In this document: positions 17,130 to 25,547 of the stretch, in pieces
Layout: each line of letters starts with the position of its first letter
Position numbering within the stretch: position 1 is the first letter of the stretch
Origin: an uncultured Treponema sp.
GTDB lineage: Bacteria; Spirochaetota; Spirochaetia; Treponematales; Treponemataceae
Length of the DNA: 46,571 bases
Reading direction: 5' to 3'
Assembly: GCA_947167345.1 (NCBI GenBank)
Contig: CAMVHR010000023.1
Location: 1-46,571 of the forward strand
Translations under genes and position numbers: made by a program
Notes under the pieces: model-generated
Database searches by the model: none
What the model saw: the letters and a program-made list of their open reading frames with translations, nothing else
What the model was told of the DNA's origin: nothing

Positions 17130-17147
17130 GGCAACTCTAAAGTTGCC
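17130..17147. terminator. Hairpin between convergent purN and OmpA-like gene
   Basis: A perfect 7-bp stem GGCAACT / AGTTGCC with loop ctaa lies between the two stop codons. Trailing T content is poor on the + side (TGGTTT) and delayed on the - side (CTTTTTG after about 10 nt), so it is a weak bidirectional terminator at best. Confidence 0.5.
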
Positions 17148-17151
17148 TGGT

Positions 17152-18567
17152 TTACCTGCGCTGAATGTAAGAGTCTCGCGGCATGATGATGATTTCAACA
17201 CGTCTGTTTGCGGCTCTTCCTTCTGGTGTGGAGTTGTCTGCAATCGGCTTTGTGCCGCCGAATCCCCTGTAAGAGAACAGGTTTTTGTCAATTCCTTGTG
17301 ACGAAAGCTGCTGTATTATTGTTTGCGCACGCTGAATACTCAGTGTAAGCTGTCCTGTAGGTTTGTTTACGTCTGCGGTATGTCCTTCTACCAGAATTGT
17401 ATATTCTCCGCTTTCAGCCATTTCTTTTATTTTGCTTGCAATTTCGTTAATTCGTGTTTTTTCATCTGGCAGCAGTTCATAAGAATCTGCAATAAAGCGG
17501 AGATTTTTTACTGTAATCTGAAGGCCAGGACCTCCGTCCTTTACGTCTATTCCGTCTACAATGTCTTCAAATGCATACTTCATGCGTGTAAAGTCTACGT
17601 AATATGTGGTGTTCTTTTCTGGGGCGCTTACATTATGGGCAATTTTTTCTTTTCCCAAAAGAATGACGATTTTGCCTTCTTTTAAAAGCTTTAGGTTTTC
17701 TGGTACTGTTGCAATCCTTAAATAGTCATCATGTGAAATGACTGGATCGCAACGGTAGACTCCGTATACTTTTTTTGCTGTTATCCATAATGGATCCGAG
17801 CCGACTCTTGATTCGTAGTTTTTTGCAGTTTTGTCTGTAAAATATGAGACAATGCTGTCCCTTTTTGCTACTTCCGGCAAAACCATGTTTCTTTCATATA
17901 CGAGCGTCATTGTTTCATCCCAAATTTTAGGAAACAGACATGGCTCAACTTTGCTTTCTACATATTCTCCCTGAACAGGAAGTACACCTCTTGCGTCAAT
18001 TACAATGCCAGAGTATGCGCGTGAAGAGATTCTCTGAATTGGTTTCTGCTGTGTATATGGATTGTGGTGCTTTACAAGCAGGGAACCGATTTCCTGCAGC
18101 TTAATGGTGTGCTGTGTCAGGAGGTTGCTTGTTCCATTTTCAAATGATGCAGGGGTCTGCTTTGAGTTGTCTATTATTCTGGTAAGCTCATCAAGAGTTA
18201 TTGTTCCGTCAAGAACAAGGTCTCCGAGGGTTCTTGTGTCGTCTACATAGATTGAAAGAAGAGGTTCCTTAACAAGAACAGGAAGTTCCATTTTTATTTT
18301 ATTTATTGATGTAGATTTGCCGCTTGGCATAGGAATTCCTGCTTTTACAACGTCAAGTGAAACATTTGAAGTGAAAGTTTTTTTTGCCCAGTCAATCTTG
18401 CTGCTTGATGACATTATGGCATCTTCTTTTGCAACATTTGCTGTAAGGGCTGCTGACTGCTTTGCAGCTTCTTCATCTTTTGTATAATAAAGCAGATCCT
18501 CTGCAAACAGTGCTGCCTGAAATACAAGGCAGAATGCAAGAAGGGAACTGATGTGTTTCTTATTCAT
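17152..18567 (-). CDS. Exported OmpA-C-domain protein
   Basis: 471 aa. A clear signal peptide (Lys-rich start, hydrophobic core to about residue 22, cleavage probably after F-A) leads a large unassigned region (about 25-340). A C-terminal OmpA/MotB-like peptidoglycan-binding domain follows (about 350-465): I-L-V-E-G-H-T-A-D, then L-S-x-x-R-A-Q-x-I, G-x-G-x-x-x-P and N-R-R-V-E-I-I-I. The domain normally grips diaminopimelate or ornithine of the cell wall, anchoring the protein in the periplasm. The Shine-Dalgarno AAGAGGA is at good spacing. It lies 72 nt after the lytic transglycosylase; a TATAAT at 18589-18584 is present but without a matching -35. Envelope architecture is the likely role. 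Confidence 0.85.
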   Translation of the reverse strand: MNKKHISSLLAFCLVFQAALFAEDLLYYTKDEEAAKQSAALTANVAKEDAIMSSSSKIDWAKKTFTSNVSLDVVKAGIPMPSGKSTSINKIKMELPVLVKEPLLSIYVDDTRTLGDLVLDGTITLDELTRIIDNSKQTPASFENGTSNLLTQHTIKLQEIGSLLVKHHNPYTQQKPIQRISSRAYSGIVIDARGVLPVQGEYVESKVEPCLFPKIWDETMTLVYERNMVLPEVAKRDSIVSYFTDKTAKNYESRVGSDPLWITAKKVYGVYRCDPVISHDDYLRIATVPENLKLLKEGKIVILLGKEKIAHNVSAPEKNTTYYVDFTRMKYAFEDIVDGIDVKDGGPGLQITVKNLRFIADSYELLPDEKTRINEIASKIKEMAESGEYTILVEGHTADVNKPTGQLTLSIQRAQTIIQQLSSQGIDKNLFSYRGFGGTKPIADNSTPEGRAANRRVEIIIMPRDSYIQRR

Positions 18568-18639
18568 CTGGTATTCCTCTTTTATTATATCGGACTTATA
18601 TTTATAAAAGTTAAAAGCTATTGATTTGTTACGCTGGTG

Positions 18640-19821
18640 CTACTTAAAAATAGGGATGATGAGTTTTTGCTTTAGACGCAGTATGTCTTTTTCCCTTATG
18701 TTGTTTACTATGCACAGGTCTTCCACCGTGAGCTTGTATTTTCTGCTTATTCCCCAGAGAGTGTCGCCTTCCACTACTGTGTAGACTATTGCATCCTGTG
18801 GTGCGCCAGCTTCCTTCAGCTTTTGAGCCAGTCCTTCTGCTGCACCGGATGGCAGTCTGAGTGTGTATTCCATTCGGGCGGGAGTGCAGTTTCTTAATAT
18901 TGCAGGATTAAGTTCTTTTATGACTGATTCTTCTATGCCTGCAAGCTCTGCTATCTGTGCAAAACTGTACATGCCATTTGTCGTGATATAGTCGTATTGA
19001 TCAGTTTCCTTTGTGTTTATTATGTTTGCAGCCTCTGCAATTTCAGGTGCTCCGTAATATTCTGCATTTTCAATGACATCTGCGATTGCAAGCAGTTTTG
19101 GCACGTATTGTGATGACTGTGATTTTAAAATATTGTTCTCGGCAAGGTACCAGAAATCTTTTCCCGGATTCTTTCTGACTGCTCTGGACATTGCTCCTGA
19201 ACCACAGTTGTAGGCTGCAATTGCAAGAGGCCAGTCTTTAAACTGCTTTAAATTATCCGAAAGTTTTGCAAGTGCTGCATCCGTGCTTTTCCACGGGTCT
19301 TTTCTGTCGTCATACCATGTGTTTTTTTTAAGGAATGGCTCCATGGAATTTGTCATGAACTGCCAGATTCCTGTAGCCCCTGCTGATGAAACAGCATTCA
19401 CATTATAGTAGGATTCGACAATTGGCAGGTATTGCAAAATGGAAGGCAAGTTTAATTCCTGCAATCGTTGCTGTATGTAAGGTCTGTATGGTACAGAACG
19501 GTTAAGAGCCTGTATAATCCATTTTTTATTGCGTTCTGTAAGGCTTTGTTCCCTGAATTTTACGGAAAGCGGATGATCAGCACCCCAGATTTCGAGTTCT
19601 TTGCGCTGGACGTTTGTAGTTGATGAAGCCAGTATTGATTCTGATGGTTCTGCTGTTTCTGGAATTTGAAGTTCATGAGAAGCCAGCGGTTCCAGATTGT
19701 CCTGAGTTTCTATCTGTGGCTGTGGTTGCTCCTGTTCCTGAGACTGTTTTTTATGTCTTGCAAATAAACTGACTGAAAGAGTTGCAAAAAATAGTATTGA
19801 ATACAGATGCTTTTTTTTCAT
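18640..19821 (-). CDS. Lytic transglycosylase with LysM domain (MltD-like)
   Basis: 393 aa from the ATG at 19821, which gives a proper signal peptide (K-K-K, hydrophobic core to about residue 21) and a GGGTGG site; a longer frame begins inside the upstream gene and is unlikely. A Pro/Gln/Glu-rich linker (about 25-70) is followed by an SLT/goose-lysozyme-like domain: V-E-S-Y-Y-N with catalytic-type E136, then S-A-G-A-T-G-I-W-Q-F-M and A-I-A-A-Y-N-C-G-S-G. One C-terminal LysM repeat (about 345-390, Y-T-V-V-E-G-D-T-L-W-G-I-S) binds glycan. It cleaves peptidoglycan to 1,6-anhydro products in the periplasm. It is 13 nt after the lipoprotein gene. Confidence 0.92.
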   Translation of the reverse strand: MKKKHLYSILFFATLSVSLFARHKKQSQEQEQPQPQIETQDNLEPLASHELQIPETAEPSESILASSTTNVQRKELEIWGADHPLSVKFREQSLTERNKKWIIQALNRSVPYRPYIQQRLQELNLPSILQYLPIVESYYNVNAVSSAGATGIWQFMTNSMEPFLKKNTWYDDRKDPWKSTDAALAKLSDNLKQFKDWPLAIAAYNCGSGAMSRAVRKNPGKDFWYLAENNILKSQSSQYVPKLLAIADVIENAEYYGAPEIAEAANIINTKETDQYDYITTNGMYSFAQIAELAGIEESVIKELNPAILRNCTPARMEYTLRLPSGAAEGLAQKLKEAGAPQDAIVYTVVEGDTLWGISRKYKLTVEDLCIVNNIREKDILRLKQKLIIPIFK

Positions 19822-19834
19822 GTTTTCCACCCAA

Positions 19835-20878
19835 TTAAAGTTTTTCTCCGTAATAGATGCCTGCCCATTCCCATCGTCCATGTATTTCAGGATCGGCAGG
19901 AAAGTTGACTTTCCTGAAATAAAGGTACCAGACGTTTACGTAACTGTGCCATCCCCATGTCTTCAGATATGCCTCTGTAGGGGAAGACATGCTGTCAATG
20001 TCCCTTTCATAATGAATTTTGTTTCCACGCATGTATGAACGCATTGAAAAAGAGCTTTGGGCATTGTCCGCATTTTCATCCTGTTGCCATGACATTGCAA
20101 AAAAGTTGACCTTTGACTTGTAGGTGTCAAGTTTACGGTAATCGTAAGTCGAAATTGCATTTTTAATGGCATTCATAAGGCTTTCAATTGTTTCAAACGT
20201 CCAGTCCTTTGAGGAATTGTTAAAGTCAATAAGTTGTTTTGCTGTCTGATAGGCGTTAGGAATGTCCGAAAGCTGTATTGTGGCGGCATCATCCCTGTTT
20301 ACAAACAGTGTGTAAGTCCTGATGGCCTGAGTCCATTCTCCTTCTTTTTCATATTCAAGGGCGAGCCTGTAGTACATTTCAGTAATGCTTACGTCATTAG
20401 GAAACTGTGTAATAAGCTGATTGAAATATTTTATTCTGTTTGCAGGTTGCGTGCTTATCTGAATAAGCTGCTGAAGGCTTAGAAAGTGAACTGATTTTCC
20501 CTGTACTGTCAAATCGGGATAATTGCGGATTATCCTTTCAAAATAGTATGACGCGACAGGAGCTGCATCTGTTTCTAGGTATGCATTTGCCGTCATCAGC
20601 AGCCAGTATGCGTTGTACGGGTCTGATTCATGCTTTTCGACCCAACTTGTAAGGAATAGAATCAAAGAATTGTAATCTTTTGTGGCAAGCATGTTTTTTG
20701 CAATTTGATTTATAATGCCGAACTGAGTTTCGTTGGACAGGTCTGTTCTATGAAGCTGTTCTTCAAGCTGTTCTTGAGTCTGTTTGTATATTTTTGAAGT
20801 ATTGTCTTTGGAACAGCTGATAAAAACTAGTGCTGTAAATAAAAAAAACATTTTTGTAACTATTTTCAAATTCTGCAT
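19835..20878 (-). CDS. Lipoprotein with TPR-like helical repeats, unknown function
   Basis: 347 aa. A lipoprotein signal peptide ends with F-I-S-C at about residue 22, so the mature protein should be lipid-anchored. The middle (about 55-230) consists of amphipathic helix pairs with TPR-like spacing (for example Y-N-A-Y-W-L-L-M-T-A-N-A-Y-L and Y-Y-R-L-A-L-E-Y-E-K-E-G-E-W-T-Q-A). The C-terminal part is Trp/Tyr-rich. The first ATG stands 6 nt after a strong -10 box with no Shine-Dalgarno; a second Met at residue 10 would shorten the signal peptide but still keep it. It heads a leftward envelope cluster with the transglycosylase and OmpA-like protein and could scaffold them. Confidence 0.8.
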   Translation of the reverse strand: MQNLKIVTKMFFLFTALVFISCSKDNTSKIYKQTQEQLEEQLHRTDLSNETQFGIINQIAKNMLATKDYNSLILFLTSWVEKHESDPYNAYWLLMTANAYLETDAAPVASYYFERIIRNYPDLTVQGKSVHFLSLQQLIQISTQPANRIKYFNQLITQFPNDVSITEMYYRLALEYEKEGEWTQAIRTYTLFVNRDDAATIQLSDIPNAYQTAKQLIDFNNSSKDWTFETIESLMNAIKNAISTYDYRKLDTYKSKVNFFAMSWQQDENADNAQSSFSMRSYMRGNKIHYERDIDSMSSPTEAYLKTWGWHSYVNVWYLYFRKVNFPADPEIHGRWEWAGIYYGEKL

Positions 20879-20884
20879 GTTTTG

Positions 20885-20913
20885 ATTGTAGCAAAGCTAA
20901 AACTTATTGGCAA
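20885..20913 (-). promoter_or_regulatory. Extended -10 promoter of lipoprotein gene, leaderless start
   Basis: On the - strand: TTGCCA (20913-20908), a 17-nt spacer and TACAAT (20890-20885) preceded by TGC. Six nt (CAAAAC) then lead to the ATG at 20878. Its -35 hexamer overlaps the -35 hexamer of the divergent promoter by five bases. Confidence 0.8.
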
Positions 20914-20935
20914 GAACTAATTTCCGTATTATAAT
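20907..20935 (+). promoter_or_regulatory. Sigma70-like promoter of membrane-protein/TPR operon
   Basis: TTGGCA (20907-20912), a 17-nt spacer and a perfect TATAAT (20930-20935). The expected start is near 20942, giving a leader of about 39 nt that carries an AGGAG Shine-Dalgarno before the ATG at 20981. It is overlapped back to back by the leftward promoter. Confidence 0.85.
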
Positions 20936-20980
20936 TGAGTCTGTATATATGCAGATATTTGGCAGGAGTTTTCTGATATT

Positions 20981-21574
20981 ATGGGGAAAAAAGATACGAC
21001 TAAATCTTTTGCAAATTGTGTACTTGCATTCGGACTGTTGCTTATCCTTGCTGGAATTTTTCTTTTAGTCGGTCAGTCAGAACATGCTACGCGTATATTT
21101 GCCGTCCGGCCTGTCCTTCTTCTTGTTTTGGGAGCTGTGTTCATTTTTGTCTCGTTTGCATTTACCGAAAACGGATATACCATATTTGGCGGGCTTTTTG
21201 CATTGCTGATGGGAATTGTTTTTCTGCTGATAGATACTCATATAATTCCCTATTCATTTAAAGAAATGTGGCCGACTATAATGATAGGCTTTGGACTTTC
21301 CTTGTTGCCTTCTGTTTTTTATAAATTCCGCAGAATCAGGTCTGTGTATCTGTTTCCTGCCATAATGATGTGCGTTTTGGGTGTGGTGTTCCTGATGTTT
21401 TCAATGCATGTGTTCCCATTTACGTTCAGACATTTTATTCTTAAATGGTGGCCGCTGCTGATTATTTTTGGTGGTGTAGTTCTTATTTGTATTTTCCTTC
21501 TCCAGCAGTCTGGAAATAAGAATTTTCCATACATGGAGGATGATTCTCTTGTTCAGGGGGATTACGAATGCTAA
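20981..21574 (+). CDS. Multi-pass membrane protein, unknown function
   Basis: 197 aa. Six hydrophobic segments in three pairs cover nearly the whole chain. Repeating W-P-(T/L)-(I/L)-(M/I)-I-x-G-like turns (M-W-P-T-I-M-I-G-F-G, W-W-P-L-L-I-I-F-G-G) recall the small LiaF/DUF5668-type membrane domains, but the match is loose. The C-terminus is short, acidic and cytoplasmic or periplasmic. It has an AGGAG site about 11 nt upstream. Its last codons overlap the start of the TPR protein gene by 7 nt, so the two are co-translated. Confidence 0.7.
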   Translation: MGKKDTTKSFANCVLAFGLLLILAGIFLLVGQSEHATRIFAVRPVLLLVLGAVFIFVSFAFTENGYTIFGGLFALLMGIVFLLIDTHIIPYSFKEMWPTIMIGFGLSLLPSVFYKFRRIRSVYLFPAIMMCVLGVVFLMFSMHVFPFTFRHFILKWWPLLIIFGGVVLICIFLLQQSGNKNFPYMEDDSLVQGDYEC

Positions 21575-23298
21575 AAAGAAATTTTGCCCGTGTTGTTCTT
21601 GTTGCCTCTGTCCTTTTGTGCATGAATTCTTTTGCCGTTATGGCTGCATCTTCAAAAAAGAATAAAAAATCTACTGGTGCGGTAAACATTCCTGTTCCTG
21701 AAAGTGCCAGAAAGTCTCAAGGATATTTTGCTTCTGTAGCTCCTAGAATTATGTCTTTAATGGAAGATGGTTCTCCTCATTCCCTTAAGCTTGCCGCTTC
21801 TTTGCTCCACAGAAATTCAGAAGCCAGTTATACTGAAAAAGAAAAGATTTTGCTTTCGCTGTGCGAAAGCATCACGCAGCTTGCATGGACTTCTCAGCCT
21901 GTTTCTTGGACTGTTCCAGAATTCCCTCATACAGATGCGTACACAAATTCTGTATATAGTGCTGCAAACGGCATATTTTATTGTAAGGTCAAAAATGAAG
22001 ATTTTCTTTCTCTGGTTCTTCCGTCTCTTGCAGTTTTGTCAGATTCAGCAGGTGTGGAATGTTACGGAAAAGCTGAGTATGCACTTGCAAAGGCGCTGCA
22101 GCTGAGAAATTCTTCTACTCTTGCAAATTACCTGATGGGTGTTTTGCAGTATAAAAGAAAGGAATATAAGCGGGCTTCTGAATATTTTGCAAAAGCGTTG
22201 GAATCTGATGCTTCCAACAAAGAAATCCTTTTTTATGGGGCAAAGGTCTGTAGCCTTTCTAAGGATTATGACTCTGCGCTTGCATTGGGAAACAGGCTCT
22301 TGGCTCTGGATCCTCAGGACATTGAGACCCTCAAGCTTGTTTGCAACGCATATTATGCAGGCGGTAATCTTGACATGGCTGGCGAGTATGCTTCAAAAAT
22401 ACTGATGTTTTCACCAGACAGCTTTGATTATGTCCTTATGCGTGCAAAAATCGCAATGGCTGGTGGGGATTATGTTAAGACATCATCGTTGCTTGATGCC
22501 TATTCGCGCAGTGGTTCTGTTTCCAAGGACTATTACTTGCTTCGAGCCAGGCTTCAGAAAGAATGGAACAAAAACAACAATTCTGCTGTAGAGACTATGG
22601 GCAACGCATTAATTGCCTATCCTGATGATTATGATGTATTGCTGTATGCGGCAACGGTTGCTTCTGCTTCCAATATGAATGTTGCGGGAAAATCTGCTTT
22701 GGAACTTGCCCGGAGTGTTTTGCAGAAAAATGCGGACAATATGACTGCATCAAGAATTTGTGTTGCCGAACTGAACAAGAACGGCGAGTATGCAAAGGCT
22801 TATGAGCTGAGCAGTAAGATTATTCAGAAGTCTTCTGTTTCTATGGAAGATTTTTGTTCTCATATTGATATTTGCTTGTCTTGCCGCAAGACAGAAGAAG
22901 CTTCAAGAATAGCAAAGGACTTGTTTTCAAAAAACAGGCAGAATGCTGATGTACAGAAGGCTTATGTAAAGGTTCTTGTTTCTTCTGGTCAGGATTCTGA
23001 GGCAGATAAACAGATAAATTCCCTCATGGCTAATGCAGATTCTGCGATGAAGAGTTTTCTTTTCTACGAAAAGAGCTTTTTGTATGGCGATGAATCTTCT
23101 ATGCTGGAAAACCTTAGGGCTAGCCTTACTCAAAATCCTCGTAACAGTGATGCCCTGTACCGCCTGTATCAGGTATATTACAACAAAAAGGACTGGAAAC
23201 GTGCCCAGTACTATCTGCGTCAGGTTGTAGCACTGAATCCTGTTGATTCAAATGCACTGGCGAAGAACGAAGAGTTAAATAGCCTTCTTAAAAAATAA
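21568..23298 (+). CDS. Exported tetratricopeptide-repeat protein
   Basis: 576 aa. A signal peptide (M-L-K-R-N start, hydrophobic core, cleavage after about A-M-A-A near residue 28) is followed by a Lys/Ser-rich stretch and then TPR-type helices from about residue 150 to the end. Clear units include L-x-x-Y-L-M-G-V-L-Q-Y-K-R-K-E-Y-K-R-A and a final A-L-Y-R-L-Y-Q-V-Y-Y-N-K-K-D-W-K-R-A unit. Such proteins are protein-binding scaffolds in the periplasm or outer membrane. It begins inside the end of the upstream membrane-protein gene with a GGGGGA site. About 100 nt separate it from yajC. The exact partner is unknown. Confidence 0.8.
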   Translation: MLKRNFARVVLVASVLLCMNSFAVMAASSKKNKKSTGAVNIPVPESARKSQGYFASVAPRIMSLMEDGSPHSLKLAASLLHRNSEASYTEKEKILLSLCESITQLAWTSQPVSWTVPEFPHTDAYTNSVYSAANGIFYCKVKNEDFLSLVLPSLAVLSDSAGVECYGKAEYALAKALQLRNSSTLANYLMGVLQYKRKEYKRASEYFAKALESDASNKEILFYGAKVCSLSKDYDSALALGNRLLALDPQDIETLKLVCNAYYAGGNLDMAGEYASKILMFSPDSFDYVLMRAKIAMAGGDYVKTSSLLDAYSRSGSVSKDYYLLRARLQKEWNKNNNSAVETMGNALIAYPDDYDVLLYAATVASASNMNVAGKSALELARSVLQKNADNMTASRICVAELNKNGEYAKAYELSSKIIQKSSVSMEDFCSHIDICLSCRKTEEASRIAKDLFSKNRQNADVQKAYVKVLVSSGQDSEADKQINSLMANADSAMKSFLFYEKSFLYGDESSMLENLRASLTQNPRNSDALYRLYQVYYNKKDWKRAQYYLRQVVALNPVDSNALAKNEELNSLLKK

Positions 23299-23327
23299 AA
23301 ACACTTTTAGAAAACAGTTTTCCATAC

Positions 23328-23356
23328 TTGTCATGCACTTGAAATAATGATATTCT
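23328..23356 (+). promoter_or_regulatory. Extended -10 promoter of yajC-secD-secF
   Basis: TTGTCA (23328-23333), a 17-nt spacer and TATTCT (23351-23356) preceded by TGA. The expected leader of about 36 nt carries an AAGGA site before the yajC ATG at 23399. Confidence 0.65.
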
Positions 23357-23398
23357 ATCTTACTGATTTTTAAACTTTAAAAAAGAAGGAAATAATCT

Positions 23399-23815
23399 AT
23401 GTCTTGTTTACCATTATTCCTCCAGTCAGCACCGGCAGGGGATGCTGCTGCTACAGGAGCTGGCACACTGGCAACCTTTGTGCCGTTTATTTTAATCATT
23501 CTGATTATGTATTTTCTGATGATTCGTCCTCAGAGCAAAAAGCAGAAGGAAACACAAAAGATGCTTGATGCCCTTAAAAAAGGTGACAAGGTTATTACAA
23601 TCGGTGGAATCCATGGAACTGTGAGTTCTGTAAAGGAAAATGTTGTTGTTGTAAAAGTTGATGACAACACTAAGATTGAATTTAACCGCACTGCTATTGC
23701 AAGTGTTGTTACTGACAAGCCTGAGCAGGAATCTGCTCCTGCAGAAAAGAAGTCTTTGTTTGGAAAAAAGAAGGCTGAAGACGAATCCAAAGTAGAGGAA
23801 AAGAAAGATGAGTAA
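23399..23815 (+). CDS. yajC: Preprotein translocase accessory protein YajC
   Basis: 138 aa. One hydrophobic segment at about residues 22-42 is followed by the diagnostic M-I-R-P-Q-x-K-K-Q-K-E stretch and an SH3-like cytoplasmic region with G-D-K-V-I-T-I-G-G-I-H-G-T-V. A Lys/Glu-rich tail of about 35 residues is longer than in many homologues. YajC associates with SecDF and the SecYEG channel in the inner membrane. The start follows AAGGA at normal spacing. The stop overlaps the secD start by 8 nt. Confidence 0.95.
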   Translation: MSCLPLFLQSAPAGDAAATGAGTLATFVPFILIILIMYFLMIRPQSKKQKETQKMLDALKKGDKVITIGGIHGTVSSVKENVVVVKVDDNTKIEFNRTAIASVVTDKPEQESAPAEKKSLFGKKKAEDESKVEEKKDE

Positions 23816-25547
23816 AAGAAGCCGTCTTGTTATTATTATTGCCGTTCTTGCAATGTGTTTTGTATTCCTCTGGCCTTCAATCCAGTGGTATGCCCGCACT
23901 CCAAAAGAACAGCAGGCTCTTGCCCTGAGTTCTCTTGAGAACATAAAAGATTATTCAAGCCAAAAAGCTGCTTCAGAAGTTAAGAACCTTGTTTTTCAGG
24001 TAAAGTCATATCCTGATGTAGAACTTTCCGAGGACCAGCAGTGGCTTAAAAAATATGTCGTAAAGAATTACAAGGATATGGGAGAAAAAGTTCCTTCTCC
24101 TTTGACATTGCATGATGCCCTTGCTTCTTTTCCGACACAGGCTGCTTTGCAGAGTGTTGTTGAAGCTCGTTTTAGAAACGAGATATTAAAGAACAAGAAG
24201 AATTACAAGAATTCTGTTAAGCTTGGTCTTGACTTGAGCGGTGGTATGAATGTTATTGTTCGTGCAGATCTTGACGCTGTTGTTAAGGCTCAAGAAGGAA
24301 ACGTTGTTGCAGATGCAGAGACTTTGAAAAAGGCTGCAATGCAGCAGGCTATTGAGACCCTTACAAGCCGTATCGACCGCTTTGGTCTTACTTCTCCTAC
24401 AATCCGCCAGCAGGGTGAAGACCGCATTTACATTGAACTTCCTGGTAGTGCTGAAACAGATCAGATTAACTCTATCATTCAAGGACGCGGTATTTTGAAT
24501 TTCCGCCTTGTTGATGATGATGCAACTCAGGCTTTCCAGATTTTTTATGCACAGCATCCTGACAGTACTTTTGATTCACAGGGAAGACTTGTAGATCCTT
24601 CTGTCATTCCTGATGATGATGAAGTGTTCGGTTATTATCTGACTGACGAATATGGTCTTGATCAGCGTGTAAACTATCTTGTTGTAAAGAAAGAAATTGT
24701 TCTTGACGGAAAGCACATCAAGTCTGCGACTGTAGGAACTGAAAACTTGACAAACAAGCCTTCTGTAAACTTTACGCTTGACGCTGAAGGTGCTAAGATT
24801 TTTGGTGAATTTACTGGTGAGCATATCCATCAGAGTCTTGCTATTCTTAGTGACAACAAAATAAAGTCTAATGCAACAATTCAGAGTGCTATTACTGGTG
24901 GTCAGGTTTCCATTACAGGATTCGGTCAGCAGGAAGCTAGAAACCTTGAAAAAGTTTTGCAGACGGCATGGCTTGATGTTCCTCTTTCTGTAGAAAGCCA
25001 GCAGGTTATAGGAGCTTCTCTTGGAGATCAGGCTGTAAAGCAGGGTATTTTTGCTCTTGGTGTTGGTCTTGTTGCAATTATGCTCTTTATGCTTATATGG
25101 TACAAGGGTGCAGGATTTAATGCATGTGTTGCACAGGTATTGAACATGTATATTATGTTCAGTATTTTGAGTGCGTTTAATCTTACAATTACATTGCCTA
25201 CTATTGCAGGTATGATTCTTACAATCGGTATGGCTGTTGATGCAAACGTTATCATCTTTGAGCGTATAAAAGAAGAGCTTTGTCTTGGTAAAGATAGGGC
25301 TGCTTCTATCAGTGCCGGTTTTGATAATGCCCTTTCAGCAATTATGGACTCTAACGTTACGACATTCATTGCGGCATTCTTTATGATAATGCTTGGAACT
25401 GGTTCTATTCAGGGATTTGCAGTAAGCCTTGCAATTGGTGTTGTTTCTACAGTATTTACAGCTCTTGTTGTTTCACGTCTTATTTTTGACTTTAATACAG
25501 AGGTCATGAAAAAGAAAGGAATGAGCATAAGCTGGAGGTTAAAGTAA
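23808..25547 (+). CDS. secD: Protein translocase subunit SecD
   Basis: 579 aa. It is an RND-type subunit that, with SecF, uses the ion gradient to pull exported proteins across the inner membrane. A first transmembrane helix (about 7-25) leads a large periplasmic region containing the K-L-G-L-D-L-S-G-G motif, then five C-terminal helices (about 400-565). The ion-relay segment G-M-A-V-D-A-N-V-I-I-F-E-R holds the conserved Asp (D478). The periplasmic P1 region is of ordinary size. It overlaps yajC (8 nt) and touches secF (TAATG, 1 nt), so the three are translated as a unit. Confidence 0.96.
   Translation: MSKRSRLVIIIAVLAMCFVFLWPSIQWYARTPKEQQALALSSLENIKDYSSQKAASEVKNLVFQVKSYPDVELSEDQQWLKKYVVKNYKDMGEKVPSPLTLHDALASFPTQAALQSVVEARFRNEILKNKKNYKNSVKLGLDLSGGMNVIVRADLDAVVKAQEGNVVADAETLKKAAMQQAIETLTSRIDRFGLTSPTIRQQGEDRIYIELPGSAETDQINSIIQGRGILNFRLVDDDATQAFQIFYAQHPDSTFDSQGRLVDPSVIPDDDEVFGYYLTDEYGLDQRVNYLVVKKEIVLDGKHIKSATVGTENLTNKPSVNFTLDAEGAKIFGEFTGEHIHQSLAILSDNKIKSNATIQSAITGGQVSITGFGQQEARNLEKVLQTAWLDVPLSVESQQVIGASLGDQAVKQGIFALGVGLVAIMLFMLIWYKGAGFNACVAQVLNMYIMFSILSAFNLTITLPTIAGMILTIGMAVDANVIIFERIKEELCLGKDRAASISAGFDNALSAIMDSNVTTFIAAFFMIMLGTGSIQGFAVSLAIGVVSTVFTALVVSRLIFDFNTEVMKKKGMSISWRLK

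Noticed and set aside
19822..19881. N-terminal extension of the lytic transglycosylase
   Set aside because: It overlaps the upstream gene and would bury the signal peptide.
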